Position numbers and translations under genes: made by a program. A stretch of DNA of 64,000 bases from Theocolax elegans (lineage: Eukaryota; Arthropoda; Insecta; Hymenoptera; Cerocephalidae). Positions 21,197 to 33,230 of this stretch are shown here, piece by piece. Position 1 is the first letter of the stretch, and each line of letters starts with the position of its first letter. Under the pieces are notes generated by a model. That model had not been told where the DNA came from and searched no databases. It saw nothing but the letters and a program-made list of their open reading frames with translations. The DNA lies in NCBI GenBank assembly GCA_026168455.1, contig CM047428.1:43074769-43138768 (forward strand), given 5' to 3'.

Positions 21197-22454
21197 CTTA
21201 TTTTTTACTCTTTGTCATATTTATTTTCTTTCTGTATTTAATTCTATCATTATTAGCTTCAAAATTTAACAGTATACTTTTCTTTCCTTAACTTACACTG
21301 TTACAGAGCCCTTATTATGTTACTATTAAATGGATCATGCATTGAAAAAATATATGATTCTTGAAATGTATACCTTACCAGCACATCCTCGCCGTAAGAG
21401 TCGAATACAATATTCATATGTTGGCTAACGCTGGAAGCATAAATATATTTTACGGAGCGTGTGTTACAACTATACACGAAAAATCTAAATGACTTCAGTT
21501 CAACATGTCTTGGTCTGCAGAAACGACATCAGGTTTTCATCAAATACACTATCCAAGAGCCTAACTCTCATCCAATAATGTATAAATAGTTATTTAAAAT
21601 TATCAAATAAAACGAAAACATTGGAAAGTCGACACAAAACATATGGAGTTCTCGCATCTTTTCAACTCGTCTACGCGAGATCAAGATTCGAGATGCCTTT
21701 TTGAAACGATTGCCCGCTCATATACTATAAAGGTCCCCTGCAATAATGATGAAAATGGAGTCGAAATCTCACGAATGATTGACATTTGACGGATTCTTTG
21801 AATGTCACGAAATAATTGATAGTCATTAGATGATCAAGTTTTCAGTTGAACTTTATTTTCAGTTCTGTCTTTGATGTTTTTTTTAATCTATAACCTCTTA
21901 TATTTTAACAGTATTATATATTTTAACCTCTCAAAATATTTTTGTAATTTTTATAAAATATTATGTGAAATGTCATGTTTATAAAATATATTATAAAAAA
22001 TATTCTTTTTTGATGATTTTTAACACATTCATTAAGTAAAATATTAAAATATTATCAAAAATAGGCTTAAAACAGGTGCAAATACAAAAAACTCCTTGCA
22101 GGATAAAAGTTGTCGAAGGGCTTTAATCCAAGAAAATTTAAATTTTTATGCATATATACTTCAACTTTACACAGCGAATTTGGTGTATCTATAAAAATGC
22201 AATTTCTGCCTTGATAAACCCAATTGGTTTACTAATTATTTAAAAAATGTAATGTTTTTCATTTAAAAAATGAACAGAAAAGTGTCACATTTAACTTTAA
22301 AGAAAAAAGGCTGTGTAACTATTTTACATATACTCATCTAAAATAAGCACGATCAAAATACAACCGAGTGAGCGTTAGCGAGCGAGGTATCTGTTGCTAG
22401 TTTAGTATTAAAATTTGATAGAATTTTTAGGCAAATATTTCGACTAACACTTTT
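20224..22454. other. AT-rich intergenic DNA with a diverged tandem duplication
   Basis: No coding sequence. Segments near 20276-20350 and 20452-20530 are diverged copies of each other (AAATAT...TGCAAAATAATT). A (TA)n run lies at about 21169-21196. The rest shows nothing I can name. Confidence 0.5.
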
Positions 22455-22605
22455 TTTTCCATAAATTTTGTCAAAATTGAGATATTTGAGCTTCTTTTTT
22501 TATAAACTATGTTTATTTGATCTCAACTATTTAATGAATTTAAGTTTGAGCAACTATGTCTATTTCTTTTCGAGTTATTGGCGATTGAACAAATAATGCA
22601 AAAAA
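22455..22605. repeat. Diverged half-copy of the 26524-27199 MITE arm
   Basis: The order GAGATATTTGAGCTTCTTTT, TTTGATCTCAAC and GAGTTATTGGCGATTGAA parallels the right arm of the element at 26524-27199 (GATCTGAGCTTCTTTT, TTGATCTCAGC, GAGTTATGAGCGATTAAA). Confidence 0.6.
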
Positions 22606-23242
22606 TGTCATTCAATGCAACTAATCAGTACATAAATGGATTTTAATAAAGAAAAAATAATATTCAAACATTTAAGATTTGTTTTGATGGAAAGTATGAT
22701 TATTTTATCCTCCTTGTGATAAATGTGAGATAAATCGGCGGAGTACCTGTAAATACTATAATTCATAACTTTCATCCGCAACAATGTTACTTGTACTCGC
22801 ATATTTTTTATATCATAAAATTGAAGATGCTTATCTACAGCAAGTATAACGAGCTTTTATTCTGACTTTTTATTTATTGTCAAACTTTTACAAAACTTTA
22901 ATAATAGAATAAGCAAGACTTTTTTTCTTTTTAAATTTCTTTTTATTAAAGCAGCTTTTATAAGAATTTTTAAGTATTAAATAAAATCTGTGTATGAAAT
23001 TAACTTTGTATAATTGCAAAAATTGAGTATTTCCATAATTATTGTAAACAATTTGGAGGGACAAAGTAATTTCGACCTTGTTCGGGTGCAAACATGTACC
23101 TATATAGAACCACATTTTATACACGATCGTTACACAGTAAAATTTGTATTACCTCAAATAAGTATATATTTTGACATAAAAATAAAATCTATGCTACTTA
23201 GAACTCATCTAAACCTCTCCCTAAAATGTATAAGTAGTATAT
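22606..23242. other. AT-rich intergenic DNA
   Basis: Nothing recognisable; short frames only. Confidence 0.5.
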
Positions 23243-23505
23243 AATCAGGTATAGGGAGTCATAACAAATGACGTCATCAAGGTCACACGTTAGCTTACTT
23301 GTTTGTTTATATAAACAAACAATGAAGATAACATTCTTAAGATAACATTCCATTTTTCAAGGTCATTCAATACCCTTCTAAACAAATAATTAAATGACCT
23401 TAAAAAAATGAATGTTATCTTAATTGTTTGTTTATATAAACAAACAAGTAAGCTAACGCGTGACCTTAGTGACGCCATTTGATATACCCCTCTATACCTG
23501 CTTAC
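23243..23505. mobile_element. Palindromic MITE (CAGGTATAGG family), copy 1
   Basis: Outer inverted ends CAGGTATAGG and CCTCTATACCTG enclose arms containing GTTAGCTTACTTGTTTGTTT, TATAAACAAACAA and AAGATAACATTC and their complements. The same family occurs at 41006-41284, with loose half-copies at about 23577-23765 and 40905-40985. Confidence 0.75.
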
Positions 23506-23576
23506 AGTATTCCCCTCACCCGCGATCCACCTTACAAAAAAAACATTTATTTAAAAAAATGTTTCTGTAAGTTTAT

Positions 23577-23765
23577 TGACCTCGTAAGGAATGTTATCTT
23601 GATTGTTTGTTTGTATAAATAATCATGTAAGCTAACGCTTAAGCTTGATGATGTCACTGATAATTAAAAGACTTTGAAAAAAAGTAATGTTATCTTAATT
23701 GTTTATTTATATGAGCAAACAAGTAACTTTTCACTTGACCTTGATGACACCATTTGTCGAAAAAA
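23577..23765. repeat. Degenerate arms of the CAGGTATAGG MITE family
   Basis: AATGTTATCTTGATTGTTTG and AAGTAACTTTTCACTTGACC with GATGACACCATTTG repeat the arm sequence of copy 1 with many changes. Confidence 0.55.
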
Positions 23766-25250
23766 TTACCGATCTTCATAACTGTATTTCATTTTTTTTC
23801 GTCAGTTTTGAAGAAAATTTCATTTTTATTTTACGAATAAAATTTATTTTTTCTGAATAGTATGCAGTTTAAAAAACATTTGTCTATCTTTGTTAATTTA
23901 ATGTCATATTCTAGGATATCTGTACTATTACGACTTTTTTTGGTCGCTCCTGGATTGTTTGAGATGTTCTGAGATATCCAGACTAAATATGGGATTTCTA
24001 AGATGTTTCTGGTATTTGGAATATTCCCGAATTTTTTAGGTATTTCGGAATATCTGTACTAATTTCGTGATTTCTTGGAAGTGTCTGGAATCTTTGAGGT
24101 ATTCAAAAAAGTTTTATGCAAAAAAGATTATTTTGAGTATATTAAATAAGACTTTAGAAAAAAATAATTGCTATTCGTTCAGAGAATATCTTTAAAAAGT
24201 GAAGTTTTTAATTTTTTCCACAAATTTATAATTCATAATTTTAAACGCTGATTTAAATAAATTCAATTTTATTACAGCGCTTTAATTAACATCAATAAGT
24301 TAAATATAATATTATCGTATTGAGACATAAACTTAGTAATATTTTTACTTTTTACTATAACAAAAAAAAAATAAATAAATGAAAGTATTTCCCAACAAAA
24401 ACATATAAGTTTAGGAAACGGAAGCATTGATTACCCTTGCATTAGAAAAATTATCGTAGCCGTAAAACCTTAGGGAAATTTTAAAACGAAGCAAGCGCGA
24501 CACTTTCCCAGACACTTGCACATCTGTGTGTATAAAAAAATTGTACATCTGAAGAGAATATAATCTTCAAATTTACAGCTTTTCGGGGAATTTTCTACTG
24601 GGCGTCTAGGGAAAAACATTTTTTTTTTTTACATAGACTTATTTTATATATAAAAAAAAGACCTTAGATCAAAAGTCGTATGCAACTACGCATTTTGCCG
24701 TTACATTTATTTTCTCTCATGTATGCCTAAGTTAAGAAAAGCGATTTTGTATTTTCTCACGAAGCACAAATTATTGAAAATGCGTAACGTACCAATATAA
24801 GACATAATATTGTATATAAGCTCTATTTTTTAAGAAGTACTTGCACGCAATCACATACAAGTAATCTCAATTTTACATTGGATCGAATTAAAATCTGAAT
24901 TTTATATAATTAATAGATAATTAATTATGTGCGTTATATATATTCGAATATTTTAGAATTACAATTACAAACAATTTATATCTTTTTATAGTTTTTAAAT
25001 TTTCTTTTTTTACATATTTTAAAGATAGAAAACGTCAATTTTATTGTAAATAATTCCATTCTTTTTACATTTTTGTTAGATTGTCGAAATTGGTAACTTA
25101 CTTTAAAAAAATCATATTATTTATAATCTATTTTTACACAAATAAATATAATAAGTTTATATTACACCCATTCGATAATATATTGCTATAATATTTGAAA
25201 ATTTAAAAATAAAATAAATAATTATACTTTAAGTTACAATAATATGTCGT
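23766..25250. other. AT-rich intergenic DNA
   Basis: Poly(T) and poly(A) runs only. No gene or structured repeat recognised. Confidence 0.5.
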
Positions 25251-25261
25251 CGCTTACGAAT

Positions 25262-26512
25262 TAGAAGGAGTTTACTCAGAACCCGGATAAAAAGGTGCTA
25301 ACCGAAAACCCGCCTAGAAAACGTGTTAACTTGGAATCCTTCTATAAAAGGAGCTATCTCAGAGTCTGCTTGGAAAAGGTGCTATTTCTGGAGCTAAATT
25401 TTGGTGTTTATTTTAAAGTTGGTACTACACGGAGAGAAGAGACAAACCAGCGTTGTATGAACGTTTCTGCAACCGTTACCCGCCGTGAAATCGTGCTATG
25501 GTTGCGCGATATCCATGCTACTTTTGTGTGATTCCATACCACGTTGGTATGATCGTCATACTGTTGCTTGTTTAGCCGCGCCCCCTGCGCGTTTTCACCT
25601 ATGATGCCTATGGAAACTTTTGGTAGGGCGGCCATACCACCGCGGTATGACATCCTGTAACTTTGCGCTGACAGCCTAACCTACAACGCTAGTCTGTTTC
25701 TTCTCTCCGTGTACGCCTGAAATTTTTAATATTAATGTTAAATTTGATCCCGTAAAACAATATACTTAATATTATTTGCGCAGATAAAAAGAAAAGTATT
25801 AGATCTATAGCAAATTTTTTATTCTAACACTCTTTATACATTCTAATATTCTTCGTTTGTCTGTATTTTATGAAAATATGAAAATACATTTTTTTATTTA
25901 ATTGTTATTTGTACAAAAGTTATAACCAACTATAGACAATTTTCAACAAATAAATAATTACATTTTAGACGATAAAAAAAAAAACAAATAATTATAGCAA
26001 ATTTTAACTTCACGAATGCTTCAACCAAAAGAAAATTTATAGTCGTTCAATCATTTCTTTGATTTATTTGCATTTACAATTTATTTTTATTTGCACAATT
26101 TATGTAACTTTATTTTTCAAAATTGTAATTCGAATGCAAAATGTGTTAGAATATATAATTTGCTATAGATGTAATATTTTTCTTTTCATTTACGCAAATA
26201 ATATTAAGTCAAATGTTTCACGGGATAAAATTTAACATTAAGATTATAAATTTCAGGTGGAGTACCAACTTTAAAATGAACACCAAAATTTAGCGCCTGA
26301 AATAGCACCTTTTCCAAGCGGACTATGAGACAGCTCCTTTTATAGAAGGATTCCAAGTTAGCACCTTTTTTAAACGGACTCTGAGATAGCTCCCTTTATA
26401 GACGGATTCTGAGTTAGCACCCTTTCTAAACGGATTCCGAGATAGCTCCTTTGATAGTCGGATTCTGAATTAGCACCTTTTGTAGGCAGGTTTTCAGTTA
26501 GCGATGATGAGT
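25262..26512. mobile_element. Foldback element with ~36-bp tandem subrepeats
   Basis: The left part (to 25427) and the right part (from about 26255) are inverted copies. Each contains tandem units alternating GGTGCTAACTTGGAATCC-like and GGAGCTATCTCAGAGTCC-like blocks; the right arm has more units. Complementarity continues inward past the nested MITE (for example CTTAATATTATTTGCG on the left with CGCAAATAATATTAAG on the right, ending near CTATAGCAAATT). The outer ends are blurred, so boundaries are approximate. Confidence 0.7.
25428..25711. mobile_element. 284-bp Tc1/mariner-like MITE nested in the foldback
   Basis: Terminal inverted repeats CACGGAGAGAAGAGACAAAC and GTTTCTTCTCTCCGTG continue imperfectly for about 30 bp. 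The element is flanked by TA on both sides (25426-25427, 25712-25713), the duplication typical of Tc1/mariner. It has no transposase, and the ORFs across it are incidental. Confidence 0.78.
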
Positions 26513-26523
26513 ATTATAACTTA

Positions 26524-27199
26524 CTAGGAGAGGCCACGGCCTTCGGATCACGGATCTTGACCAAACTCTGGGATATGTTTTATAATATAAAAATATGAAG
26601 AAATCCAGATTTTTAGACGCTAACGCGCAAATTTACCAAAGTTATGGGCAACTAAAGCAAATTTTGGAGAAAAGTAACTTCCACTTTAATCGCTCATAAC
26701 TCTGAAGCAAATAGAGATAGAAACTCAAACTGAAATTCAGAAGAAAGCTGAGCTCAAGTAGATATAATTTAAAAAACAGAAAGCTCAAATCGGTCAATTT
26801 GGCTCAAAGTTATGAAGAAATTAAAAAATAGTAGAAGTTTTAACCAAAATTTACTAATAAATATTTATTAATTTTTTGTCCAAAATTTCTACTATTTCGT
26901 ATTTTCTCCATAACTTTGAGCCAAATTAACTGATCTGAGCTTCTTTTTTTTCAAATTATATCTACTTGATCTCAGCTTTCTTCTGAACTTTAGTTTGTGT
27001 ATCTATCTCTATTTACTTCAGAGTTATGAGCGATTAAAGTGAAAGTTACTTTTCTACAAAATTTGCTTTAGTTGCCCATAACTTTGGTAAATTTGCGCGT
27101 TAGGGTCTACAAATCTGGATTTCTTCATATTTTTATATTACAAAACATATCCCAGAGTCTGGTCAAGATCCGTGATCCGAAGGCCGTGGCCTCTCCTAG
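26524..27199. mobile_element. 676-bp palindromic MITE with TTA target duplication
   Basis: Two arms of about 330 bp are near-perfect inverted copies meeting near 26860. The ends are CTAGGAGAGGCCACGGCC and its complement. TTA stands on both sides (26521-26523 and 27200-27202), the 3-bp duplication expected of PIF/Harbinger elements. No coding sequence. Confidence 0.85.
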
Positions 27200-27208
27200 T
27201 TAGTAAAA

Positions 27209-27300
27209 AAAATTTTTCTGCCCTCCGGCCGGAAAGCGGCAACTTTCCGGCCGCTGCGCGAATTGAAGTCGCCGTTTTCCGGCAACGTCGAGTAGAAAAA
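27209..27300. repeat. ~90-bp GC-rich palindrome-ended repeat, copy 1
   Basis: It begins TTTTTCTGCCCTCCGGCCGG and ends GTCGAGTAGAAAAA, with CCGGCCGCTGCGCGAATT in the middle. It matches 50002-50088 closely although the surrounding DNA differs, so it is a dispersed element. It directly follows the TTA MITE. Confidence 0.75.
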
Positions 27301-27913
27301 TTCATCCAATAACATTGAAAATACTAATAAAAAAATATTAAATTATCTTGTTTTCAACCATCTAATATTTATCATTGAAAATATTCTAAAATTTAATAAA
27401 TATGCACCGTTCAATTCATCTCTCTCTGTTTCGCTCAATATTATACAGACAGACACGCACACGCACACACACACACACATATATACATATATATCTTCCT
27501 ATATTATATAGTTACAACAAAATATTTAGAACTCAGAACCTCCACCTCCCTCCACCGTCCCGCCACTACCCGTCCACTACCCCTCCACATTTTAAGGTAA
27601 AATTCTTTTAAATTAAACGTTTTTTGCTTGTTATATTATTTCGGTATCTCCCTTCACCTCCCTCCACCTCCCTCCACTCCCCTCCACTAACCCTCCACTA
27701 CACCCTCCACTTGACCCTCCACCGTGATTATGCGCCGTATTATGAAAATCGCGTTATTACTCCTGCTAAGGTCTAAATGTATATTGTCAGATACACGAAA
27801 TTGTGCAGAAATATATGGAAATGTATGAAAGTGTACAAAAATAAAAAATAAATTCTTTTTACTGCACCCTCCACCCTACATATATTATATGTGTGTGTGT
27901 GTGTGTGTGTGTG
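27301..27913. repeat. Simple-repeat region: (AC)n, CCCTCCAC array, (GT)n
   Basis: (AC)n at about 27453-27478, short CCCTCCAC/CCTCCACC units over about 27540-27725 with a strong strand bias, and (GT)n at 27890-27914. The last borders the LINE. Confidence 0.75.
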
Positions 27914-28112
27914 TTTTTATAAGAGGAGGTGGACAAAAATGCACTTACGCACTGAGTGTGGGGCTCGATCGGCTTGACCTATACCCACCCTGCTATGATG
28001 GAACTGCAGGGCTCCTCCTCTCGACTGATCATCCCCCCTCGGAATCCGCCGCGAGGCATTACTTCGAGGGGGCAGTCTCCCCACATTGAGCCTCTCCTAC
28101 GAAACTACCGAC

Positions 28113-28507
28113 TCACATTAGCGGGCGGCTGATGTTATTGCCGCCTTCTTCCTCCTTCCTTATGTGATTCAGCCGTTCCACAATGGCAGCTGCAAAGATC
28201 ACCACGGCATCCCAACCTTCCTGTGAACCAAGAAGGCATGTCCCGATGCCCTCCGGGGTTAAAGACCCCTTCCACCAAGTTTGGAACTTATCCCTTTCTT
28301 GCATGAATCGAGGACACCGGAACAGTACCTGTCCACGTCTTCGTCAGCGCCAGGGCAAACCGCGCACTCCCCGTTCCCATATACGTGAAAATGGTGCAGA
28401 TAACTGCGGAAGCAACCATGGCCGGTAAGCACCTGGGTCAGGTGAAAGTTGACGAAGCCGTGTTTTCTACCTGTCCACTTTACCACATCAGGGATGACGC
28501 GGTGGGT
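28113..28507 (-). pseudogene. R1-clade ORF2 C-terminal domain
   Basis: Beyond the TGA at 28508-28510 the same frame continues with HRVIPDVVKWTGRKHGFVNF, HLTQVLTGHGCFRSYLHHF and ECAVCPGADEDVDR, the C-terminal Cys/His region of R1-type ORF2. The stop stands where tryptophan is expected (TGG to TGA). A frameshift near 28300 moves the last part to the 28304-28113 frame (TWWKGSLTPEGIGTCLLGSQ). Confidence 0.8.
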
Positions 28508-31127
28508 TCAGCGTCCTTCGCGGGCAGCATCCCATCTCTGCTGCCACTGTTCGGTGGTCTTAATTGACCACCGATTTCTTCCGCCATGTTCATCTTGGCC
28601 TTCCCGTTGTGAGGCACGCCGACCTTCTCTGTAAGTATCAGCCCTCTCCATCGCTAAGAGGTCGATGGGCGGGATTCCGGCGATCACCGAGAGCGCCATA
28701 TCGGACACTGTTCTGTACGCATGAGCTACCCTCAAAGCGGCTATTCTGCAGACTTGTCGGCAAGCCGCACCATAGGTTTTGTAGCTACTTATCGGACCTG
28801 CCCAAATCGGAGCTCCATACAAGATTACAGAGCTTACAACTGTCGCTAAAAGGGCGCGGCGAGGTTGCTTCGGCCCTCCGATATTGGGCATTAAGTCCGG
28901 CAGAGCCCCAGCTACTCTTGCCGCTTTCGTCCCTGCGTTCAAGAGATGTTCCTTGAATGATAGCCGCGCATCCAAGGTGACACCCAGGTACCTCATAGTG
29001 TCCACCGATCTTACAGACTTACCGTTTACGGTAAAGGTGGCGTACCTCCTTTGCTTCGATCGAGATATAAGCACCGTCTCTGTTTTTTCAGCCGCCAGAC
29101 ACAGCCCATGGTTGCTCAACCATCCCGCTACTACCTCAATAGAGATATCTCCAAGGTATTGCACCTCTTCGATACTCTTACCGACGACAACTAACGCCAC
29201 GTCGTCTGCAAAGGCCACCATCGATGCCCGCCCCCCTGGAAGCTGTTGTTTCAGTAGCCCGTCGTACAGGACGTTCCAGAGAAGGGGCGCCAGGACCGAA
29301 CCCTGTGGCACGCCTCCGGTAATACTATAGGAGTGCATGCCATCCTCTGTGTCATAGAGGAGGGTACGATCCGCGAGGTAACTCGAGGTAATCTTGCGGA
29401 GGTAGTACGGCACCTTCAGATATTCCAAGGACAACATTATGTTCTCCCATCGGGCCGAGTTGAAAGCGTTACGGATATCCAAGGCGATAATGGCGCACAT
29501 ACGCCTCGAATTCCGGGTACCACTGATGCAACTGGTAGCCAGCTCAACAACTCGGCTTATGGCGTCAATGGTTGAACGCCCCTTTCGGAAACCGAACTGA
29601 TTGTCGGACAGGTCGCCTACTCGTGCAATAGTTCCTGCATCATGGCACATATCACCCGCTCGAATAGCTTCCCGGCTATATCCAGCAGGCAGAGCGGACG
29701 GTACGAGGATGGCTCCTCCGGAGGTTTATTCCCCTTGGGGAGGAGCACCAGTCTCTGCACCTTCCACTGCGCTGGAAAGCATCCCGCTTTGAGACAGGCA
29801 CTGAATGTGTCCGCAAAAATATGTGGCACATTCAGCGCAGCGGTCTTAATGGCCAGACCAGGTATTCCATCCGGTCCTGGGGCTTTGCGGACCTGTATTT
29901 TCTTTGTAGCCATTGTCAGCTCGGTTACACTAACGTCTGGCGGCACGACTGCATCGTCTGCCACCGTTAGACCCGTGTCAGCTGCTCGCTTCTGATGTTG
30001 TGGAAACAAGCAGCAGACGGTTCTGTCAAGGAAGTGCGGACTCGTGGGTGTTGTGGCGCTTCTGGGTTTGATCTTGTTCATCACTGTTTTGTACGGTTTA
30101 CCCCAGGGGTCGCGGTCCACTTCGTCGCAGAAATTACGCCAGCACTTATGCTTTGCCGTTTTGATGGCAGACTTAAGCTCTATGCGTCTTAATTCATAAT
30201 CCGCAGTTAGCTTTTGATACTGCTGCTTATTCCGAGCTCTCTGAGGCAGTCGCCGAACCCGCAGACACTCACTTCGTTTTTCTGCGATGCTCTCGTTCCA
30301 CCAATAAACTGGTGGACGGCCAAGAGGATTTATTCTTCTGGCCATTGAGAGATCGCAAGCCATTGTTATGGCACGCATGAGATCCTGGGCTTGCTCTTCC
30401 GGTGTTCCTTCCACTGTTACCTCTTCAAGAACGCAGAGAAGCATCTCGCGGTCGAACGTAGATGGTGTCCACCTCCTATATGTTGGCTTGTTCCTACCTG
30501 CTACTCTGTTGATCAGCTGGAGCTGGTACACGAGTGCTTGATGGTCGCTTCCTGTGTAACAATCACTAACTTTCCATTCAGACCCTCCCTTCATCAATCT
30601 AGGATCGATGAAGGTCAGATCTATTATGGAGGACTTACCCGCTCTAGTAAAAGTGGGAACCGTCCCGGTGTTAGCAATCTCCAACCCCAGAATCGCGAAG
30701 GCCTCGAGGAGTGCCCGACCTCTGGCGTTAGTTCTTGAACTGCCCCATTCCGTCGCCCAAGCGTTGAAGTCCCCTCCAATGACTACTGGCAGTCGAGAGG
30801 ACCGCGTTGGTGACGATGGCGTCAAGGGATCCCAGCAACTCCTCAATGTTTCACTGGGTGGGAGGTAGCAACTGTATAGTCGTATACCCGCCGCCTCCAC
30901 CCAGGTGAAATTGGGGAGTGAAGTGGCCATTTTTCCGGATACATGGAGGTTTCCACATACCCAGATGGCCGTTTTACAGTGGCATCACTCACCCAATTCG
31001 GCACACTGAGATCCCTATACTCCTCGCTGACGATGGCAATGTCGGCCTTTTCTTCCCTGACCAACTGTGGCAGCAGGTCCTGAGCCATTGTACAGTGGTT
31101 TAGGTTGACTTGTAGCACCCTAGCCAT
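28508..31127 (-). pseudogene. R1-clade ORF2: AP-endonuclease and reverse transcriptase
   Basis: It starts with an ATG at 31127 (MARVLQVNLNHCTMAQDLL) that overlaps the ORF1 stop by eight bases. The endonuclease continues after a frame change near 30870 with GGDFNAWATEWGSSRTN, SSIIDLTFIDPRL and YTGSDHQALVYQL. The RT follows: KAPGPDGIPGLAIKTA, LLPKGNKPPEEPSSYRPLCL, then (after another frameshift near 29640) DNQFGFRKGRSTIDAI, ALDIRNAFNSARWENIM, GGVPQGSVLAPLLWN and the catalytic MVAFADDVALVVVG. The frame stops with TGA at 28508-28510. All R1-type catalytic residues are present, but the frames are broken in three places. Confidence 0.88.
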
Positions 31128-32545
31128 TGTTGACAGGTGCTTTAACCCCGCGCGTGGCTATGGCCTTACTTGCCACGCAATCCACTGCTTTGTGGCCCTC
31201 TTGGCCGCACCGGAAACACCGCGATGATCGGTCAACTGCACTTTTGCAGTTCCTCGCGATGTGGCCAGTCTCGTGGCACCGGTAACATCGCGAGGCAGCC
31301 TCGCGAAGCCGAACCCTGCAGTTCATCCAGCCTATCCGAAGCTTCCCATTTTGCAGCAGCTTTTTTGCTGCTTCCACCGGTAGCAGAACGCTGGTCATTA
31401 GAGTGCCTCCGTGGGACCCTCTGAACTTTATTTCTGCAGAAGGCACCACTTCTGGTCCGATCACCGCGGAGATTGCCTCCAATACTTCTTCCGTCGTGGT
31501 AGCCTCGTCCATGTCCTTTATTAGAATGGACTCCTTGTGGGACAGTAGCTGGACCTCCGCTGTACCACCTAGCGTGGACGAGACCGCGGCCTAGAGTTCC
31601 GGAGCTGTGACTCCTGGCTTACCCAGCTCTATCAAGAGCTCCTCCGCTTTTGTGCGCCGGATATTCGAAACTCTCTCTCCGAGTGGCTTGAGGTTTGGAG
31701 CCGTTCGAATTTGTCTCAGGATGTCGGCGTAAGATCGCCCTGCCATCGCTTTGATCTTGATGGCATCTGGACGGACTGGCTTCAAGACCGCCTTCGATCC
31801 TTGAACCACCCCAGCCGGCCCTCCGACATCCTTGGTCTGCTCCAGCTGCTTGCGCTTTTGGCCTGGTTTCTTGGCCTTACGTACAACTGTTGCCCACTCG
31901 CGTGACTTCAGCTGGTCATTATTGTTTCCGGTACTAGGTTCGACTGATCCGGTTTCCTTGGCTGGTTGTTTTGCCTGTTTCTTCCTCTTCGGCGGATTCT
32001 GTGGTGGAGAGGGTCTCTCCTTCTCGTCTGCCTTATTTTGGTGCGCCTCTTTCTGGTCTGGCACGTTCCATCTCTGCGCGTGCTCGCCGAGCTATATTCG
32101 CTTCCTCTCGGGTGCTGCGCGTTTCTTACCCGAGCATACTCACGTAGGGCCCTGCTGGTAGCCCTCGCCATAGACTTAATTTCTTTGTGGACATTGTTCT
32201 TGTTAAGAACAAACTCCACCAGGGTGTCTATTTTCTCACGCAGACTGAGGAAGGCTCCGTCAGCGGCACTCGACATCCCAGTCGAGGGCAGGTCACACGT
32301 AGCATTTGATGCTACAGAGGCCGAGTGACCAACCTCCACAGCACTTACCATTTTAACGGTGTGAGTTCGGCCCCCCCCCTAAAATCCGTGGGACCAGCAC
32401 TGACCACCGGGGCTTTCACCCGATCGGAATCAGTGTGTCGGGGTAGTGTTGTTTTAATCTCACTATCCATAATTGGTTTAATTTCGGGGTGCCTTCCCCT
32501 ATCTGGTTTTGGTTCGCCCCGAACATTTGATTTTTTCGGTACCAT
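31120..32545 (-). pseudogene. R1-clade ORF1: Gag with CCHC zinc knuckles
   Basis: The C-terminal frame (31512-31120) has two clear zinc knuckles, CYRCHETGHIARNC and CFRCGQEGHKAVDC, and ends NNG before a TAG that overlaps the ORF2 ATG. Further upstream, frames 32064-31591 (lysine and proline rich, then GRSYADILRQIRTAP) and 32351-31908 (FLSLREKIDTLVEFVLNKNN) supply the middle and N-terminal parts. A 66-residue frame at 32545-32345 may be the first piece. A run of nine C at about 32371-32379 and other frame changes make it a pseudogene. RNA binding is the family role. Confidence 0.8.
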
Positions 32546-32617
32546 CTATATCTGGAAAGCATTCCCCTATCCACCACCTGGGGAGGCGCCACGATGCGGG
32601 ACAAGCAAACCAGGCAC

Positions 32618-33230
32618 GGGTGTGTGTGTGTGTGTGTATACCAAATATATCAAACTCTACCGACGGATCTACCTAAAATAATTAATTAATGTAATCGTAC
32701 TGTCGGCGCATACCCACATCTACAACCGGCGAGTAAGTATACGTACGCGCGCTATACAATAGTATATACGCATACATATGTGTGCGCGCACCGTATATAT
32801 ACCTATATATATATATATATATACTCTATTATGCCGCAGTCTACCTTCGTACGCATATATTAGGTATACCGCGATCCCTACTCTACTCGCGCGCTCTCTC
32901 CCATAATCCCACCTACGGTCGCTCACTCGAACTCTTCGCGCGCGCAACACTCTCGTTGCTCGAGAGATCCCACCTTCCCGCGCACCTCGCCTAGTGCTGC
33001 ACGATTGTCGCCGTCGGTGCGTCTGCTGAGCACGTGTGACGGTTGAGGTTAGGACGCCGCCTAATCTTTCGTATTGTGACATCAGCAGCGGATACGCCAG
33101 GTATCGTAAGACGACCTGGGCTCGATTCTTGGCTCACGATACCTCTCGGCCGTGGTCTTGCTCGTGGTCCGCGTGTTACCGTCGGGTATCGTTAAACGTA
33201 AAGTGAAGTAGACGTTAAGTGAAGTTATGT
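32618..33230. other. Non-coding stretch between LINE and Polinton region
   Basis: It starts with the right-hand (GT)n tract. A (TA)n run lies at about 32804-32822. The remainder is of mixed composition with a local inverted pair GGTATCGTA...CACGATACC at 33102-33152. No gene recognised. Confidence 0.5.

Larger units (their letters stand above)
27914..32617 (-). mobile_element. R1-clade LINE inserted in a (GT)n microsatellite
   Basis: A minus-strand element of 4.7 kb with ORF1 (zinc-knuckle Gag), ORF2 (endonuclease, RT, C-terminal Cys-rich domain) and a short 3' UTR ending in AAAA. Immediately beyond each end lies a (GT)n tract (27890-27914 and 32612-32638), as if the element had landed in an (AC)n microsatellite. 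Waldo elements of the R1 clade target such repeats. The frameshifts and nonsense change described under its ORFs show this copy is dead. Confidence 0.85.

Noticed and set aside
25295..25653. Overlapping plus and minus ORFs near 25.4 kb
   Set aside because: They span the boundary of a MITE nested in a foldback element; no conserved domain.
28564..28956. Plus-strand ORFs of 80-150 residues across 28-32 kb
   Set aside because: Shadows of the minus-strand LINE genes, which carry the real motifs.
33102..33152. GGTATCGTAAGACGACCTGG...CACGATACC as a tRNA-like element
   Set aside because: A B-box-like GGCTCGATTC is present, but no A box or cloverleaf could be drawn.
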